Below are positions 56,142 to 64,000 of a stretch of DNA of 64,000 nt, in pieces (the stretch's first letter is position 1; every line of letters begins with the position of its first letter). A program made the translations under genes and the position numbers. The notes below the pieces were generated by a model. The model saw only the letters and a program-made list of their open reading frames with translations. It was not told the DNA's origin and ran no database searches. This DNA comes from Pseudomonadota bacterium (GTDB lineage: Bacteria; Pseudomonadota; Gammaproteobacteria; Xanthomonadales; Xanthomonadaceae): positions 1 through 64,000 of the forward strand of contig JAKACT010000001.1 of the NCBI GenBank assembly GCA_021821195.1. Reading direction: 5' to 3'.

Positions 56142-59100
56142 TCAGGCCTTCGCGCCGCCGTTCAGCGGGTCGTGTTCGTGCGAGATCATCTCGGCCGCCT
56201 GCTCCGCAACGACACGCACGCGGCGGCCGCGTTCCGCGTAGAACTCGTCCGGCTTGCGGTCCAGCAGGTCGTAGACCACCGGGATCACCAGCAGGGTCAG
56301 CAGGGTCGACACCAGCAGGCCGCCGATCACCGTGATCGCCATCGGGCTGCGCACTTCCGCACCGTCGCCGAAGGCCAGCGCCAGCGGCAGGAAGCCGAAC
56401 ACCGCGCACAGCGTGGTCATCATGATCGGGCGCAGGCGCGAACGCGCACCCTCGACCAGCGCGGTGCGCTTGGCCACGCCCTCCTCGCGCAGCTGGTTCA
56501 CCTTGTCGATCAGGATGATCGCGTTCTTCACCACCAGTCCCACCAGCAGGATCAGGCCGATGAACACCACCACCGAAGCCGGCGAACCGGTCAGCAGCAG
56601 CGCGGCCACGGCGCCCACCAGCGCCAGCGGGATGGTGAACAGGATGACGAACGGATGCAGCAGCGACTCGAACTGCGAGGCCATCACCAGATAGACCAGG
56701 AAAATCGCCAGCCCGAACGCGAACAGCAGCGACCGGATGGATTCACCCAACTCCTGGCCCTGGCCGCCGATGCGCATGTCGATGTCGGTGCCAAGGGGAG
56801 ACTTCGCGACCATGTCGTTCACCTCCCGGATCGCGCCGCCAAGGTCGATGTCGCGCAGGTTGGCGGAGACGATGGCAACGCGGCGCTGGTCGGCGCGGTG
56901 GATCTCGCTGGGGCCGGTGGTGGCCACCACGTCGGCAACGGAGGCCAGCTCCACCGGGGTGCCGCTGCCGGGATTGACGATCAGCCGGCGCAGGTTCTCC
57001 ACCGAGCTGCGGTCGGATTCCTGCGCGCGCACCAGCACGTCGATCTTGCGGTCGCGGAAGCTGTAGCGCGTCGCCACGTTGCCCTTGACCTTGTTCACCA
57101 CCACGTCGGCGATCTGGCGCGTGGTCAGGCCGAGCGCAGCGGCGCGGTCCTGATCGAAGCGGATCTGGATTTCCGGAAAGCCCTGTTCCACCGTCGACTT
57201 CACGTCGGCGTAGTGCGGGTTGGCGCGGAGCATCCCGGCCAGCCGGTTGCCGGCTTTGCGGATGGCTTCCAGATCCGCGCCCTCCACCTCGATCTCCAGC
57301 GGCGGCGACAGGCTGAACAGCTCAGGGCGGCTGAAGTCCACCTGCACGCCGGGGAAGTCCTTCATCGTCTTGCGCAGCGCCTCGGTCAGCGGGCCTTCCG
57401 CATCGTTGCTTTCCATCACCACCGACAGCTTGCCGATGTTCTCGCCGCTTTCGGTCGGACTGGCGTCCAGCCGGGTGCCGGTGCCCGACACGCCGTACAG
57501 CACGCGCACACCGGCATCCTTCGCGTGCACGGCCTGCACGTCGCGCACCAGCGCGTCGGTCCTGGCCAGCGGCGTGCCGGGCGGCAGCTTGGCGGTCATG
57601 TCGAAGCGGTCCTGCGCGAACTGCGGGATCAGGTCGGTGCCCAGCAGCGGCACCGCCGCCATCGTCAGCGCGAACGCCAGCGCGGCCACCAGCAAAACGG
57701 GAGTGGGCCGCTGCAGCGCTTTCGGCAGCACGCGCATGTAGGCATGCTCGGCGCGGCCGTAGGGCGCCATCGCCAGATCGCTGAGCTTGCGCATCACCGG
57801 GCCGACCACCGCGGCCAGCCCGCGCCATGCGCGCACCACCACCCACGCCACGCTGAAGAAGCCGTAGCGGAACAGCGCGCCGACGCCGCGGCCGGCATAG
57901 GCCGCCGGTTTCTGCCAGCGCTTCTGCGGCTGCCAGTGCGCGCGCGCCGCTTCTTCCGGGAAGCCCAGCGGCGGGCGGCCCTTCAGCGCGCTCAGCATCG
58001 GGATCAGGGTCATCGCCACTACCAGCGAGACGCCGATGGCGATCGCCACCGTCAGCGCCTGGTCGCGGAATAGCTGGCCGGCGATGCCCTGCACGAACAC
58101 CAGCGGCAGGAACACCGCGATCGTGGTCAGGGTGGACGCGACCACCGCCATGCTCACCTCGCGGGTTCCGGCAATCGCCGCCTCGAGGATGCCGAGGCCG
58201 CGTTCGCGCGCCTTGGCGATCGATTCCAGCACCACGATGGAGTCGTCCACCACCAGGCCGGTGGCGAGCGCCAGGCCGCCCAGCGACATCACGTTCAGCG
58301 ACAGGCCGAGCTGGCCCATGAAGAAGAAGGTGGCGATGATCGACACCGGCAGCGACAGGCTGATGACGAAGGTGCTCCAGCCATCGCGCAGGAACAGGAA
58401 GATGATCAGCACCGACAGCAGGCCGCCGATCACGCCGTCCACCTTGACGTCGCGGATCGCGTTGCGGATGAAGATCGACTGGTCCTCGATGGTGGTCAGT
58501 TCGATGTCGGCGGGCAGCTTGTCGCGGATGGCCTTGAGTCTGGCTTCCAGCGCATCGGCGGTGGACACGGTGTTGGCATCGCCTTCCTTGTAGATCGCCA
58601 GTTCGACCGCCTCGCGGCCGTTGAGGCGGATGATCGCCTCGCGTTCCTTGTAGCCCTGACGCACCGTGGCCACGTCCTTCAGGCGCAGCGGCGAGGTGCT
58701 CGCCTGGGTGTTGCCGCCCTGCGACAGCGCGGCCATCACCCGCGCATCGCCACTGGCCGCCGCTAGGCGCATCGCCTGCTCGTTGCCGGCGTTGCCGGTC
58801 GAGGCGCTGCGGGTGGTCAGCAGCATGTTCGCCATCTCTTCGACGGTGGCGAACTGGTTGACGGTGCGCACGAGGTAGCGCTGCGAGCCTTCCTCCAACC
58901 GACCGCCGGAAACGTTCACGTTCTCCTGCGCAAGCCGATTGATCACGTTGTCCAGCGTCAGGCCGAACTGCGCCAGCTTGCGCTGGTCGATGTCCACCTG
59001 CACCTCGTCCTCGAGGCCGCCGCCCACCTTCACCGCGGCCACGCCCTCGACCGGTTCGAGCTTGCGCTTGAGGTCGTCGTCGGCGAAGCGGCGCAGCTCC

Positions 59101-59639
59101 ATCAGCTGGCGGATGTCCTCGGCGCCGCTGCCGGCCTGCCGCTTCGGCGACAGCGCCAGCCGCATGATCGGCTGGGTGGAGGGATTGAAGCGCAGCAGCA
59201 CCGGCGGCTTGGCGTCCTGCGGGAACTGCAGCGCCTCCATCTTGTCGCGCACGTCCAGGCTGGCCTGGTCCATGTCGGTGCCCCAAGCGAACTCCAGCAC
59301 CACGTCGGACTGGCCGGTGCGCGACACCGACTTCAGCTTGCGCAGGCCCTTCACCACGCCCAGCGCTTCTTCCGCGGGCTGCGAGATCAGGGTCTCGATT
59401 TCCGCCGGCGCCGCGCCCTCGTAGTCGGTGCGCACGGTCAGCGTGGGATAGCTGAGATCCGGCAGCAGGTTGACCTTGAGACTGCCCAGCGCAATCAGCC
59501 CGAACAGCACCAGGGTCAGCGTCATCATCGCGATGGTGACGCGCCGGCGGGTGGCGAATTCGACCAGGCTGAAGCCGGCCGCGGGCGCGTGGTGCGGGTC
59601 CTGCGCGTGTTCCGGCTGCGGGTTGGAAGGCGAACTCAT
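56142..59639 (-). CDS. RND efflux permease, first of two, with long central insert
   Basis: The 1165-residue protein has the RND architecture (FATRRRVTIAMMTLTLVLFGLIAL first helix, GLVVDDSIVVLESI with the relay Asp). At 1165 residues it is about 120 longer than usual. The extra part is a segment with aromatic-rich helices (EEAARAHWQPQKRWQKPAAYAG..., FFSVAWVVVRAWRGL) between the two halves, and a C-terminal cytoplasmic tail. Its ATG overlaps the adaptor stop by ATGA. It probably forms a heteromeric pump with the following permease. Confidence 0.9.
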   Translation of the reverse strand: MSSPSNPQPEHAQDPHHAPAAGFSLVEFATRRRVTIAMMTLTLVLFGLIALGSLKVNLLPDLSYPTLTVRTDYEGAAPAEIETLISQPAEEALGVVKGLRKLKSVSRTGQSDVVLEFAWGTDMDQASLDVRDKMEALQFPQDAKPPVLLRFNPSTQPIMRLALSPKRQAGSGAEDIRQLMELRRFADDDLKRKLEPVEGVAAVKVGGGLEDEVQVDIDQRKLAQFGLTLDNVINRLAQENVNVSGGRLEEGSQRYLVRTVNQFATVEEMANMLLTTRSASTGNAGNEQAMRLAAASGDARVMAALSQGGNTQASTSPLRLKDVATVRQGYKEREAIIRLNGREAVELAIYKEGDANTVSTADALEARLKAIRDKLPADIELTTIEDQSIFIRNAIRDVKVDGVIGGLLSVLIIFLFLRDGWSTFVISLSLPVSIIATFFFMGQLGLSLNVMSLGGLALATGLVVDDSIVVLESIAKARERGLGILEAAIAGTREVSMAVVASTLTTIAVFLPLVFVQGIAGQLFRDQALTVAIAIGVSLVVAMTLIPMLSALKGRPPLGFPEEAARAHWQPQKRWQKPAAYAGRGVGALFRYGFFSVAWVVVRAWRGLAAVVGPVMRKLSDLAMAPYGRAEHAYMRVLPKALQRPTPVLLVAALAFALTMAAVPLLGTDLIPQFAQDRFDMTAKLPPGTPLARTDALVRDVQAVHAKDAGVRVLYGVSGTGTRLDASPTESGENIGKLSVVMESNDAEGPLTEALRKTMKDFPGVQVDFSRPELFSLSPPLEIEVEGADLEAIRKAGNRLAGMLRANPHYADVKSTVEQGFPEIQIRFDQDRAAALGLTTRQIADVVVNKVKGNVATRYSFRDRKIDVLVRAQESDRSSVENLRRLIVNPGSGTPVELASVADVVATTGPSEIHRADQRRVAIVSANLRDIDLGGAIREVNDMVAKSPLGTDIDMRIGGQGQELGESIRSLLFAFGLAIFLVYLVMASQFESLLHPFVILFTIPLALVGAVAALLLTGSPASVVVFIGLILLVGLVVKNAIILIDKVNQLREEGVAKRTALVEGARSRLRPIMMTTLCAVFGFLPLALAFGDGAEVRSPMAITVIGGLLVSTLLTLLVIPVVYDLLDRKPDEFYAERGRRVRVVAEQAAEMISHEHDPLNGGAKA

Positions 59640-60808
59640 TTGGCGGCCGCCTTCTCAACCGCCTTTGCGGGTGCCGGAACTGCGGTCGCAGCCTTGTCGC
59701 CGATCACCTGCACCGCGCTGCCTTCGCGCAGCGCCGACTTGCCGGCCACCACCACCGGATCACCCGCGCGCAGGCCGCCGCGCACCTCGATCCATTCGCC
59801 ATCGACGTAACCCAGCTGGAGTTCCGAACGCACCGCCTTGCCCGCCTTCACCGTGAACACCGCCGGCGTGCCGCCGTCCTCCAGCAGCGCGCTGCGCGGA
59901 ATCACCAGCGCATTGGCGCGCTGGTCGTAGTTGATGCGGATGCGCGCGAACATGCCCGGCTGCAGCAGGCCGCCGCCGTCGAACGCGCAGATCACCCGGA
60001 AGGTGCCGCTGCCGGAATCCACCACCGGCGACACCCGGTCGATGCGGCCGTCGAAGGTCTTGCCCGGCAGCGCGTCCACGGTGAGCTGCACGGCCTGCCC
60101 CGCCTTCAGTGTCTCGATCTCGCGCTCCGGCACGTTGAGCGTGGCTTCCAGCCGGGAGATATCGACGATGGTGAAGATCGGCGTGTTGATCTGCACCAGG
60201 TTGCCCTGCTTGATGCTGCGCGAAGCCACCACGCCGGAGATCGGCGCGCTGACCGTGCCGTAGGACAGTTCCAGCTTCGCCATCCGCAGCTGTGCGCGGG
60301 CGTTTTCCAGGTTGTAGCGCAGCTGGTCGACGTCGTTGACGCTGACCATCTTCTGGTCCAGCAGCTGCGCGGAGCGACGATAGTTGGCCTCCAGCTTGCG
60401 CACTTCCGCATCGGCCTGGGCGACCTGCAGGGTCGCGCGGTCGCGATCGATGCGGACCAGCGCCTGACCGGCGCTGACCTGCTGGCCGATGTCGGCATAC
60501 ACCTGCAGCGCAATGCCGGAGGTCTTGGCCACCACCTGCGATTCCGCGCGCGCCTCCAACGGCGCGGTGCCGGCATAGCTGGCGGAAATCGAACGCGTGG
60601 AGGCCTTGGCCACCTCCACCGGGATGGCTTCCGGCCCCTTGCTGGCCTGGTCCTTGCCATCCGGCCCCTTGCCGCCCTCGGCGCCACCGCCCTTGCAGGC
60701 GGCAAGCCCCAGGGCAACGGCCAACAGGCTGAGCCGGGCGAGCGGAAGCACGCGACGGAAGCGGGAAACGGGGGCCGGTGTCGATGGGTGCATGGGGGAA
60801 ATCGTCAT
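59636..60808 (-). CDS. RND periplasmic adaptor lipoprotein
   Basis: The 390-residue membrane-fusion protein carries a signal with lipobox GLAAC, a Gly/Lys linker, a lipoyl/barrel-sandwich domain (KTSGIALQVYADIGQQVSAGQALVRID) with an alpha hairpin and beta-barrel domains (NLVQINTPIFTIVDIS). It heads the three-gene operon with two RND permeases; no outer-membrane factor is present, so a TolC encoded elsewhere is expected. It is divergent from the cytochrome genes. Confidence 0.93.
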   Translation of the reverse strand: MTISPMHPSTPAPVSRFRRVLPLARLSLLAVALGLAACKGGGAEGGKGPDGKDQASKGPEAIPVEVAKASTRSISASYAGTAPLEARAESQVVAKTSGIALQVYADIGQQVSAGQALVRIDRDRATLQVAQADAEVRKLEANYRRSAQLLDQKMVSVNDVDQLRYNLENARAQLRMAKLELSYGTVSAPISGVVASRSIKQGNLVQINTPIFTIVDISRLEATLNVPEREIETLKAGQAVQLTVDALPGKTFDGRIDRVSPVVDSGSGTFRVICAFDGGGLLQPGMFARIRINYDQRANALVIPRSALLEDGGTPAVFTVKAGKAVRSELQLGYVDGEWIEVRGGLRAGDPVVVAGKSALREGSAVQVIGDKAATAVPAPAKAVEKAAAK

Positions 60809-60961
60809 GGGTTAGTGTTGTAGTCAAGTATGTCACCAGCGCCAGAAATCGCGCCATCCGCCGAAGGTCATGGATGCCAATGGCAGGGGTTTCCGCCGCG
60901 ACCGCACCATCCGCTCCGGCGATGCGGATGAGTCGCATGTGAAGTCCGGGGCTTTCGCCGC

Positions 60962-60967
60962 TATACT
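60962..60967 (+). promoter_or_regulatory. possible -10 box for the cytochrome genes
   Basis: TATACT lies 66 bases ahead of the cytochrome start in the 225-base divergent region (60809-61033). The -35 region is poor (GTGAAG at 17-bp distance), which may mean an activator is needed. Nothing else was recognised in this gap. Confidence 0.4.
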
Positions 60968-61033
60968 CGAATGAACGGGCGCCCAACACCGGCGCCCGAC
61001 TTCCTTTACCGATACACAGTCCGGAACAGCCAG

Positions 61034-61447
61034 ATGATGCGACCGCTGCCGATTGCCGCAAGCCTTGCCCTGCTCCTGGCGGCCTTTGCCGTCACTGCGC
61101 AGGATCCGCCCGCACCCGCTGCGGCCGATGCCCCCGCCACCGAAGCTGCGCCCGCCGCGGCCGCCCCTGCCCCGGCTGCACCCGCCGCGCCCGCTGCCGG
61201 CGATGCCACCCGTGGCAAGGGCCTGACCTACACCTGCCGCGGCTGCCACGGCCTGACCGGCTACAAGAACGCCTATCCCAGCTACCACGTGCCCAAGATC
61301 GGCGGCCAGTCGGAAACCTATCTGCGCAACGCCCTGACCGAGTACGGCACCGGCAAGCGCAAACACCCGACGATGCAGGCGCAGGCGGAGAGCTTCTCCC
61401 AGCAGGACATCGCCGACATCGCCGCCTACCTGTCCAGCCTGAAGTGA
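61034..61447 (+). CDS. monohaem cytochrome c with Ala/Pro-rich linker
   Basis: The 137-residue product has a signal peptide (LPIAASLALLLAAFAVTAQD), a linker of about 35 residues made almost only of Ala, Pro and acidic residues, and a class-I cytochrome c domain with haem motif CRGCH and the axial Met in KRKHPTMQAQAESFSQQDIADIAAYLSSL. It is a periplasmic electron carrier. The first ATG of two adjacent ones is used. The second cytochrome gene follows 8 bases later. Confidence 0.9.
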   Translation: MMRPLPIAASLALLLAAFAVTAQDPPAPAAADAPATEAAPAAAAPAPAAPAAPAAGDATRGKGLTYTCRGCHGLTGYKNAYPSYHVPKIGGQSETYLRNALTEYGTGKRKHPTMQAQAESFSQQDIADIAAYLSSLK

Positions 61448-61455
61448 GCCGCGCC

Positions 61456-61887
61456 ATGACCAAGACCTCCATGACCCTGCTCACTCTTGCCTGCGCGCTG
61501 GCCCTGTCGGCCTGCGGCGGCCAGTCCGAAGGCGGCCACGCCGCCGAAGGTGAAGCCAAGTCCAGCTCCGCCGGTCTGCCCGACGGCAATATCGACGCCG
61601 GCCGCGAGTTCGCCGCCAAGGGCGGCGAAGGCATCGCCCCCTGCGCCTCCTGCCACGGCGCCGACGGCAATGCCCCGATCGACGGCATGTATCCCAAGCT
61701 GGGCGGTCAGTACGCCGACTACCTCGCGCAGGCTCTGCAGGGTTATCGCGGCGGTACCCGCGCCGGTGCCACCGCCGACGTGATGGCGGCGCAGGCCAAG
61801 AACCTGAGCGACCAGCAGATCGCCGATCTTGCCGCCTACTACGCCAGCGTGCCAGGCAGCCTGCGGGACCTGCAGAACGCCAACTGA
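61456..61887 (+). CDS. cytochrome c lipoprotein
   Basis: The 143-residue product has a lipobox (LALSAC), a Ser/Gly-rich linker and a class-I cytochrome c domain with CASCHG, PIDGMYPKLGGQY and the axial Met in ADVMAAQAKNLSDQQIADLAAYYASV. It resembles the c4/c553-type electron carriers. It is probably anchored in the membrane and works with the preceding cytochrome; the partner oxidase or reductase is not in the window. A strong terminator follows. Confidence 0.9.
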   Translation: MTKTSMTLLTLACALALSACGGQSEGGHAAEGEAKSSSAGLPDGNIDAGREFAAKGGEGIAPCASCHGADGNAPIDGMYPKLGGQYADYLAQALQGYRGGTRAGATADVMAAQAKNLSDQQIADLAAYYASVPGSLRDLQNAN

Positions 61888-61911
61888 GCGCCTGCCGCGT
61901 CAGTGCATCCT

Positions 61912-61940
61912 GAAAGGGGCCGCAAGGGCCCCTTTCGTTT
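61912..61940 (+). terminator. intrinsic terminator after the cytochrome operon
   Basis: GAAAGGGGCC (61912-61921) pairs with GGCCCCTTTC (61927-61936) over a 5-base loop, followed by GTTT. Confidence 0.75.
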
Positions 61941-62018
61941 GCCCGCCGATTGACCGGAGTCATGGCGCCGCGCGCGCCAACACGGCGGAATAAGCCGGTT
62001 ACCGAACGGCCGCACGTC

Positions 62019-62282
62019 ATGGGCAAGTCCATTCCGCTCGACCTCAATCCCACGCTCGAAATCGAGATCGATGCCGCGCCGATCGCCGCGGCGCTGGGCC
62101 TGCAACAGGAGGTATTCCTGCGCCTGCTGGAGCAGCGCAAGATCGACCGGCTGTGCGAACGCGGCACCGGCGAGGACGCCGGCCTGTACCGCGCCACCTT
62201 CTATCACGGTGCGAAACGCGCGCGGGTTGTGGTGGACCGGCAGGGGCGCTTCGTTGGCGACGTGGAGCAACGCATGCGCTGA
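62019..62282 (+). CDS. DUF6522-like small protein
   Basis: The 87-residue product reads LDLNPTLEIEIDAAPIAAALGLQQEVFLRLLEQRKIDRLCERGTGEDAGLYRATFYHGAKRARVVVDRQGRFV. The pattern CERG-x-GEDAG-x-x-R-x-T-F-x-x-G-x-R-x-R is that of a small family often found near cytochromes and respiratory genes, which fits its place between cytochrome c and nuo genes. Function is unknown. The start at ATG 62019 is likely; an upstream ATG at 61962 would add 19 residues. Confidence 0.65.
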   Translation: MGKSIPLDLNPTLEIEIDAAPIAAALGLQQEVFLRLLEQRKIDRLCERGTGEDAGLYRATFYHGAKRARVVVDRQGRFVGDVEQRMR

Positions 62283-62329
62283 CGGGTGTACGGCACTCCC
62301 TGCGCAGGCCATTGATCCCCGCCCAAAAC

Positions 62330-62355
62330 AAAAGCCCGCCAGATGGCGGGCTTTT
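62330..62355. terminator. bidirectional terminator at the end of the nuo operon
   Basis: AAAAGCCCGCC-AGAT-GGCGGGCTTTT is a perfect 11-bp stem. Leftwards it is followed by GTTTTGGG, rightwards by GCG after the T4 within the stem. It separates nuoN from the DUF6522-like gene. Confidence 0.8.
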
Positions 62356-62399
62356 GCGCTTCACCGCATGGCGTCGCTGCGACGCCGGCGGCTACTGCA

Positions 62400-63863
62400 T
62401 CAGGCGAACGCCGCCTGACACCACGCCATCAGCGGGTTCCAGAACACCCCCAGCACCAGCAGGGCCAGCGCATTGACGCCGAACACCAGCCGCAGGGTGC
62501 GGTCGTCGCGCGGCAGCACCGGCTCGCCCACCGGCTCGTCGAAGTACATGACCTTGATGACGCGCAGGTAGTAGAACGCGCCGATCACCGCGAACACCAC
62601 GCCGACGATGGCCAGCCACAGCATGCCGCCGTCGATGGCCGCGCGCAGCACCGCCAGCTTGGCCCAGAAGCCGAGGAACGGCGGGATGCCGGCCAGCGAG
62701 GCCATCACGCACAGCACCATGCCGGCGCTCCACGGATCGCGCGCGTTCAGGCCCTTGAAGTCGTCGATGTTGTCCGCCTCGAAACCGCGGCGCGCCAGCA
62801 GCACGATCGCGCCGAACGCCGCGGTGGCCATCAGCGCGTAGCTGATCGCGTAGAACATCGCCGCCGCATAGCCTTCCGCGCCACCGCCGGCCAGGCCGAG
62901 GAACAGGAAACCGACGTGCGAGATGGTCGAATACGCCAGCATGCGCTTGAGGTTGGTCTGCATCAGCGCGACGACGTTGCCCACCACCAGCGACAGCGCA
63001 GCCAGCACCGCCAGCATCGGCTGCCAGTATTCGGCCAGCGGCGCCGAGCCGAAACCCAGCAGGCGCACCACCATCGCGAACGCGGCCAGCTTGGGCATCG
63101 AGCCGATGAACAGGGTGATCGGGGTCGGCGCGCCGTGGTAGACGTCGGGCAGCCACATGTGGAACGGCGTGGCGCCGAACTTGAACGCGATGCCGGCGAC
63201 CATGAACACCACGCCGGTCAGCAGCAACAGCGGCTGCGCCACGCCCGGCGCGGCTTCGCGGATCGTCGCCAGATCGAGGCTGCCAGTGGCGCCATACACC
63301 AGCGACATGCCGTACAGCAGCAGGCCGGAAGCCAGCGCGCCGAGCACGTAGTACTTCATCGCCGCTTCCGAGGCCAGCTTGCTGTCGCGGTCGACCGCGA
63401 CCAGCGCATAGGAACTCAGCGCCAGCAGCTCCAGGCCGAGGTAGACCATGACCAGGCTGCCGGCCGAGGTCAGCAGCATCATGCCGAGCACCGCGAACAG
63501 CATCAGCACCGCCACCTCGCCCTTGTACAGCCCGCGCTCGCGCAGGTAGGGCCAGACGAACAGCAGCGCGACCGCCGACACCGCGCAGGCGGCGACCTTC
63601 AGCACGTCGGCCATGGTGTCGCGCACGAACATGCCGTTGAGCACGGCGGTGTCGTCGCCAACGCCCGCGCCGGCCATGATCAGCCCCGCCACCAGCACCA
63701 GCGCGGCGACCGACAGCACGTGGGTGACCACGCGCTGGCTGTCCTTCAGGAACAGATCGAGCATCAGCAGCGCGAACGCGGCGCCCACCAGCACCAGTTC
63801 GGGAATCAGCGGCAGCAATTCGGTGGCTGCCGGCATGGCGAGAGTGGCCTGCATCGTCGTCAT
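62400..63863 (-). CDS. nuoN: NADH-quinone oxidoreductase subunit N
   Basis: The 487-residue inner-membrane subunit belongs to the proton-pumping arm of complex I, with 14 helices expected. Family motifs: LYLGLELLALSSYALVA with the key Glu, the Lys-bearing FKFGATPFHMWLPDVYHGAPTPITLFI, and LMQTNLKRMLAYSTISHVGFL. It starts 4 bases behind nuoM and is the last nuo gene. Confidence 0.97.
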   Translation of the reverse strand: MTTMQATLAMPAATELLPLIPELVLVGAAFALLMLDLFLKDSQRVVTHVLSVAALVLVAGLIMAGAGVGDDTAVLNGMFVRDTMADVLKVAACAVSAVALLFVWPYLRERGLYKGEVAVLMLFAVLGMMLLTSAGSLVMVYLGLELLALSSYALVAVDRDSKLASEAAMKYYVLGALASGLLLYGMSLVYGATGSLDLATIREAAPGVAQPLLLLTGVVFMVAGIAFKFGATPFHMWLPDVYHGAPTPITLFIGSMPKLAAFAMVVRLLGFGSAPLAEYWQPMLAVLAALSLVVGNVVALMQTNLKRMLAYSTISHVGFLFLGLAGGGAEGYAAAMFYAISYALMATAAFGAIVLLARRGFEADNIDDFKGLNARDPWSAGMVLCVMASLAGIPPFLGFWAKLAVLRAAIDGGMLWLAIVGVVFAVIGAFYYLRVIKVMYFDEPVGEPVLPRDDRTLRLVFGVNALALLVLGVFWNPLMAWCQAAFA

Positions 63864-63867
63864 GTCC

Positions 63868-64000
63868 TCAGAGCTTGGTCGCGGCGAGCTGGGCCGCCAG
63901 TTGCGCGATGGAGGGTTCCATCAGGTCGGTCAGCGGCTTGGGATAGATGCCCAGCGCCAGCGTGAAGGCGGCGAACACGCCCAGCACGATCCATTCGCGC
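63868..64000 (-). CDS. nuoM: NADH-quinone oxidoreductase subunit M, C-terminal end
   Basis: Only the last 43 codons are inside the window: REWIVLGVFAAFTLALGIYP, then KPLTDLMEPSIAQLAAQLAA and a short end to TGA at 63868. The sequence GIYPKPLTDLMEPS is the conserved NuoM end. The gene continues to the right of the window. Confidence 0.93.
   Translation of the reverse strand, partial: REWIVLGVFAAFTLALGIYPKPLTDLMEPSIAQLAAQLAATKL

Noticed and set aside
53396-56335. Plus-strand open frame of nearly 1000 codons opposite an RND permease gene
   Set aside because: Composition (runs of HHQHQ-like residues) and exact opposition to the permease mark it as a shadow.
60833-61366. Minus-strand frame across the divergent cytochrome/adaptor promoter region
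   Set aside because: Gly-rich low-complexity translation that mirrors the Ala/Pro linker of the cytochrome; it would cover the promoter region.

Overview
The window is GC-rich chromosomal DNA from a gammaproteobacterium, most likely of the Lysobacteraceae/Xanthomonadaceae (Lysobacter, Thermomonas, Luteimonas or Xanthomonas type). The placement rests on gene order (rlmN-pilF-rodZ-yfgM-bamB-der; cmk/rpsA/ihfB/lapA/lapB; aguA-aguB; divergent ppsR/ppsA), a type-B L36 ribosomal protein and the protein sequences. No 16S gene is present, so genus is inference. Apart from the first 2.7 kb it is mostly ordinary core genome, densely packed. No gene-free stretch exceeds about 230 bases.

Region by region. 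1-2690 is an accessory patch: the C-terminal end of an Rhs polymorphic toxin with a papain-like (CHAP/NlpC-type) tip, a small membrane protein that is probably its immunity partner, a broken second Rhs tip, a displaced Rhs-repeat scrap and an IS3-type transposase remnant, ending at an intact tRNA-Ala/tRNA-Glu operon. 2961-6825 holds a DUF1249 protein and the divergent ppsR/ppsA pair (PEP synthase and its regulatory kinase). 6837-13329 is a copper/silver efflux operon behind a textbook MerR-family promoter: a small Cys/His-rich secreted protein, a cusC-like gene interrupted by a TAG codon, cusB with a His/Met-rich tail and cusA. 13442-18577 carries an MscS channel, a periplasmic-propeller diguanylate cyclase directly behind oligoribonuclease, and a DUF2721 membrane protein. 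18594-23369 is nucleotide/folate metabolism (tadA, guaA, guaB, folD). 23426-32927 is a long leftward series: ndk, rlmN, pilF, rodZ, yfgM, bamB, der, mobA, a rhodanese-MoeB fusion and a DUF2272 protein.

33089-37451 is a fatty-acid module: a PsrA-like TetR regulator with a PsrA-type operator on its own promoter, then a dehydrogenase-first beta-oxidation protein and a thiolase. 37538-43348 is envelope biology: an unknown periplasmic protein, galU, a WbpM-type dehydratase, a polyprenyl-phosphate sugar transferase, lapB and lapA. 43425-46613 contains ihfB, rpsA, cmk and the type-B L36 gene. 46729-50251 holds a small periplasmic protein, agmatine deiminase, N-carbamoylputrescine amidase (agmatine to putrescine) and a TraB-family membrane protein. 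50258-60808 encodes a Pat-type protein acetyltransferase and a tripartite-type RND efflux operon with one adaptor and two different permeases. 61034-62282 has two monohaem cytochromes c and a DUF6522-like protein. The window ends with nuoN and the 3' end of nuoM.

No wholly new system was found. The items most worth a second look are the Rhs toxin/immunity patch with its scrambled remnants, the copper operon (orphan MerR-type promoter plus nonsense codon in cusC), the PsrA-type operator tied to fatty-acid genes, the linkage of Orn to a diguanylate cyclase, and the large intergenic inverted repeat between guaB and folD.
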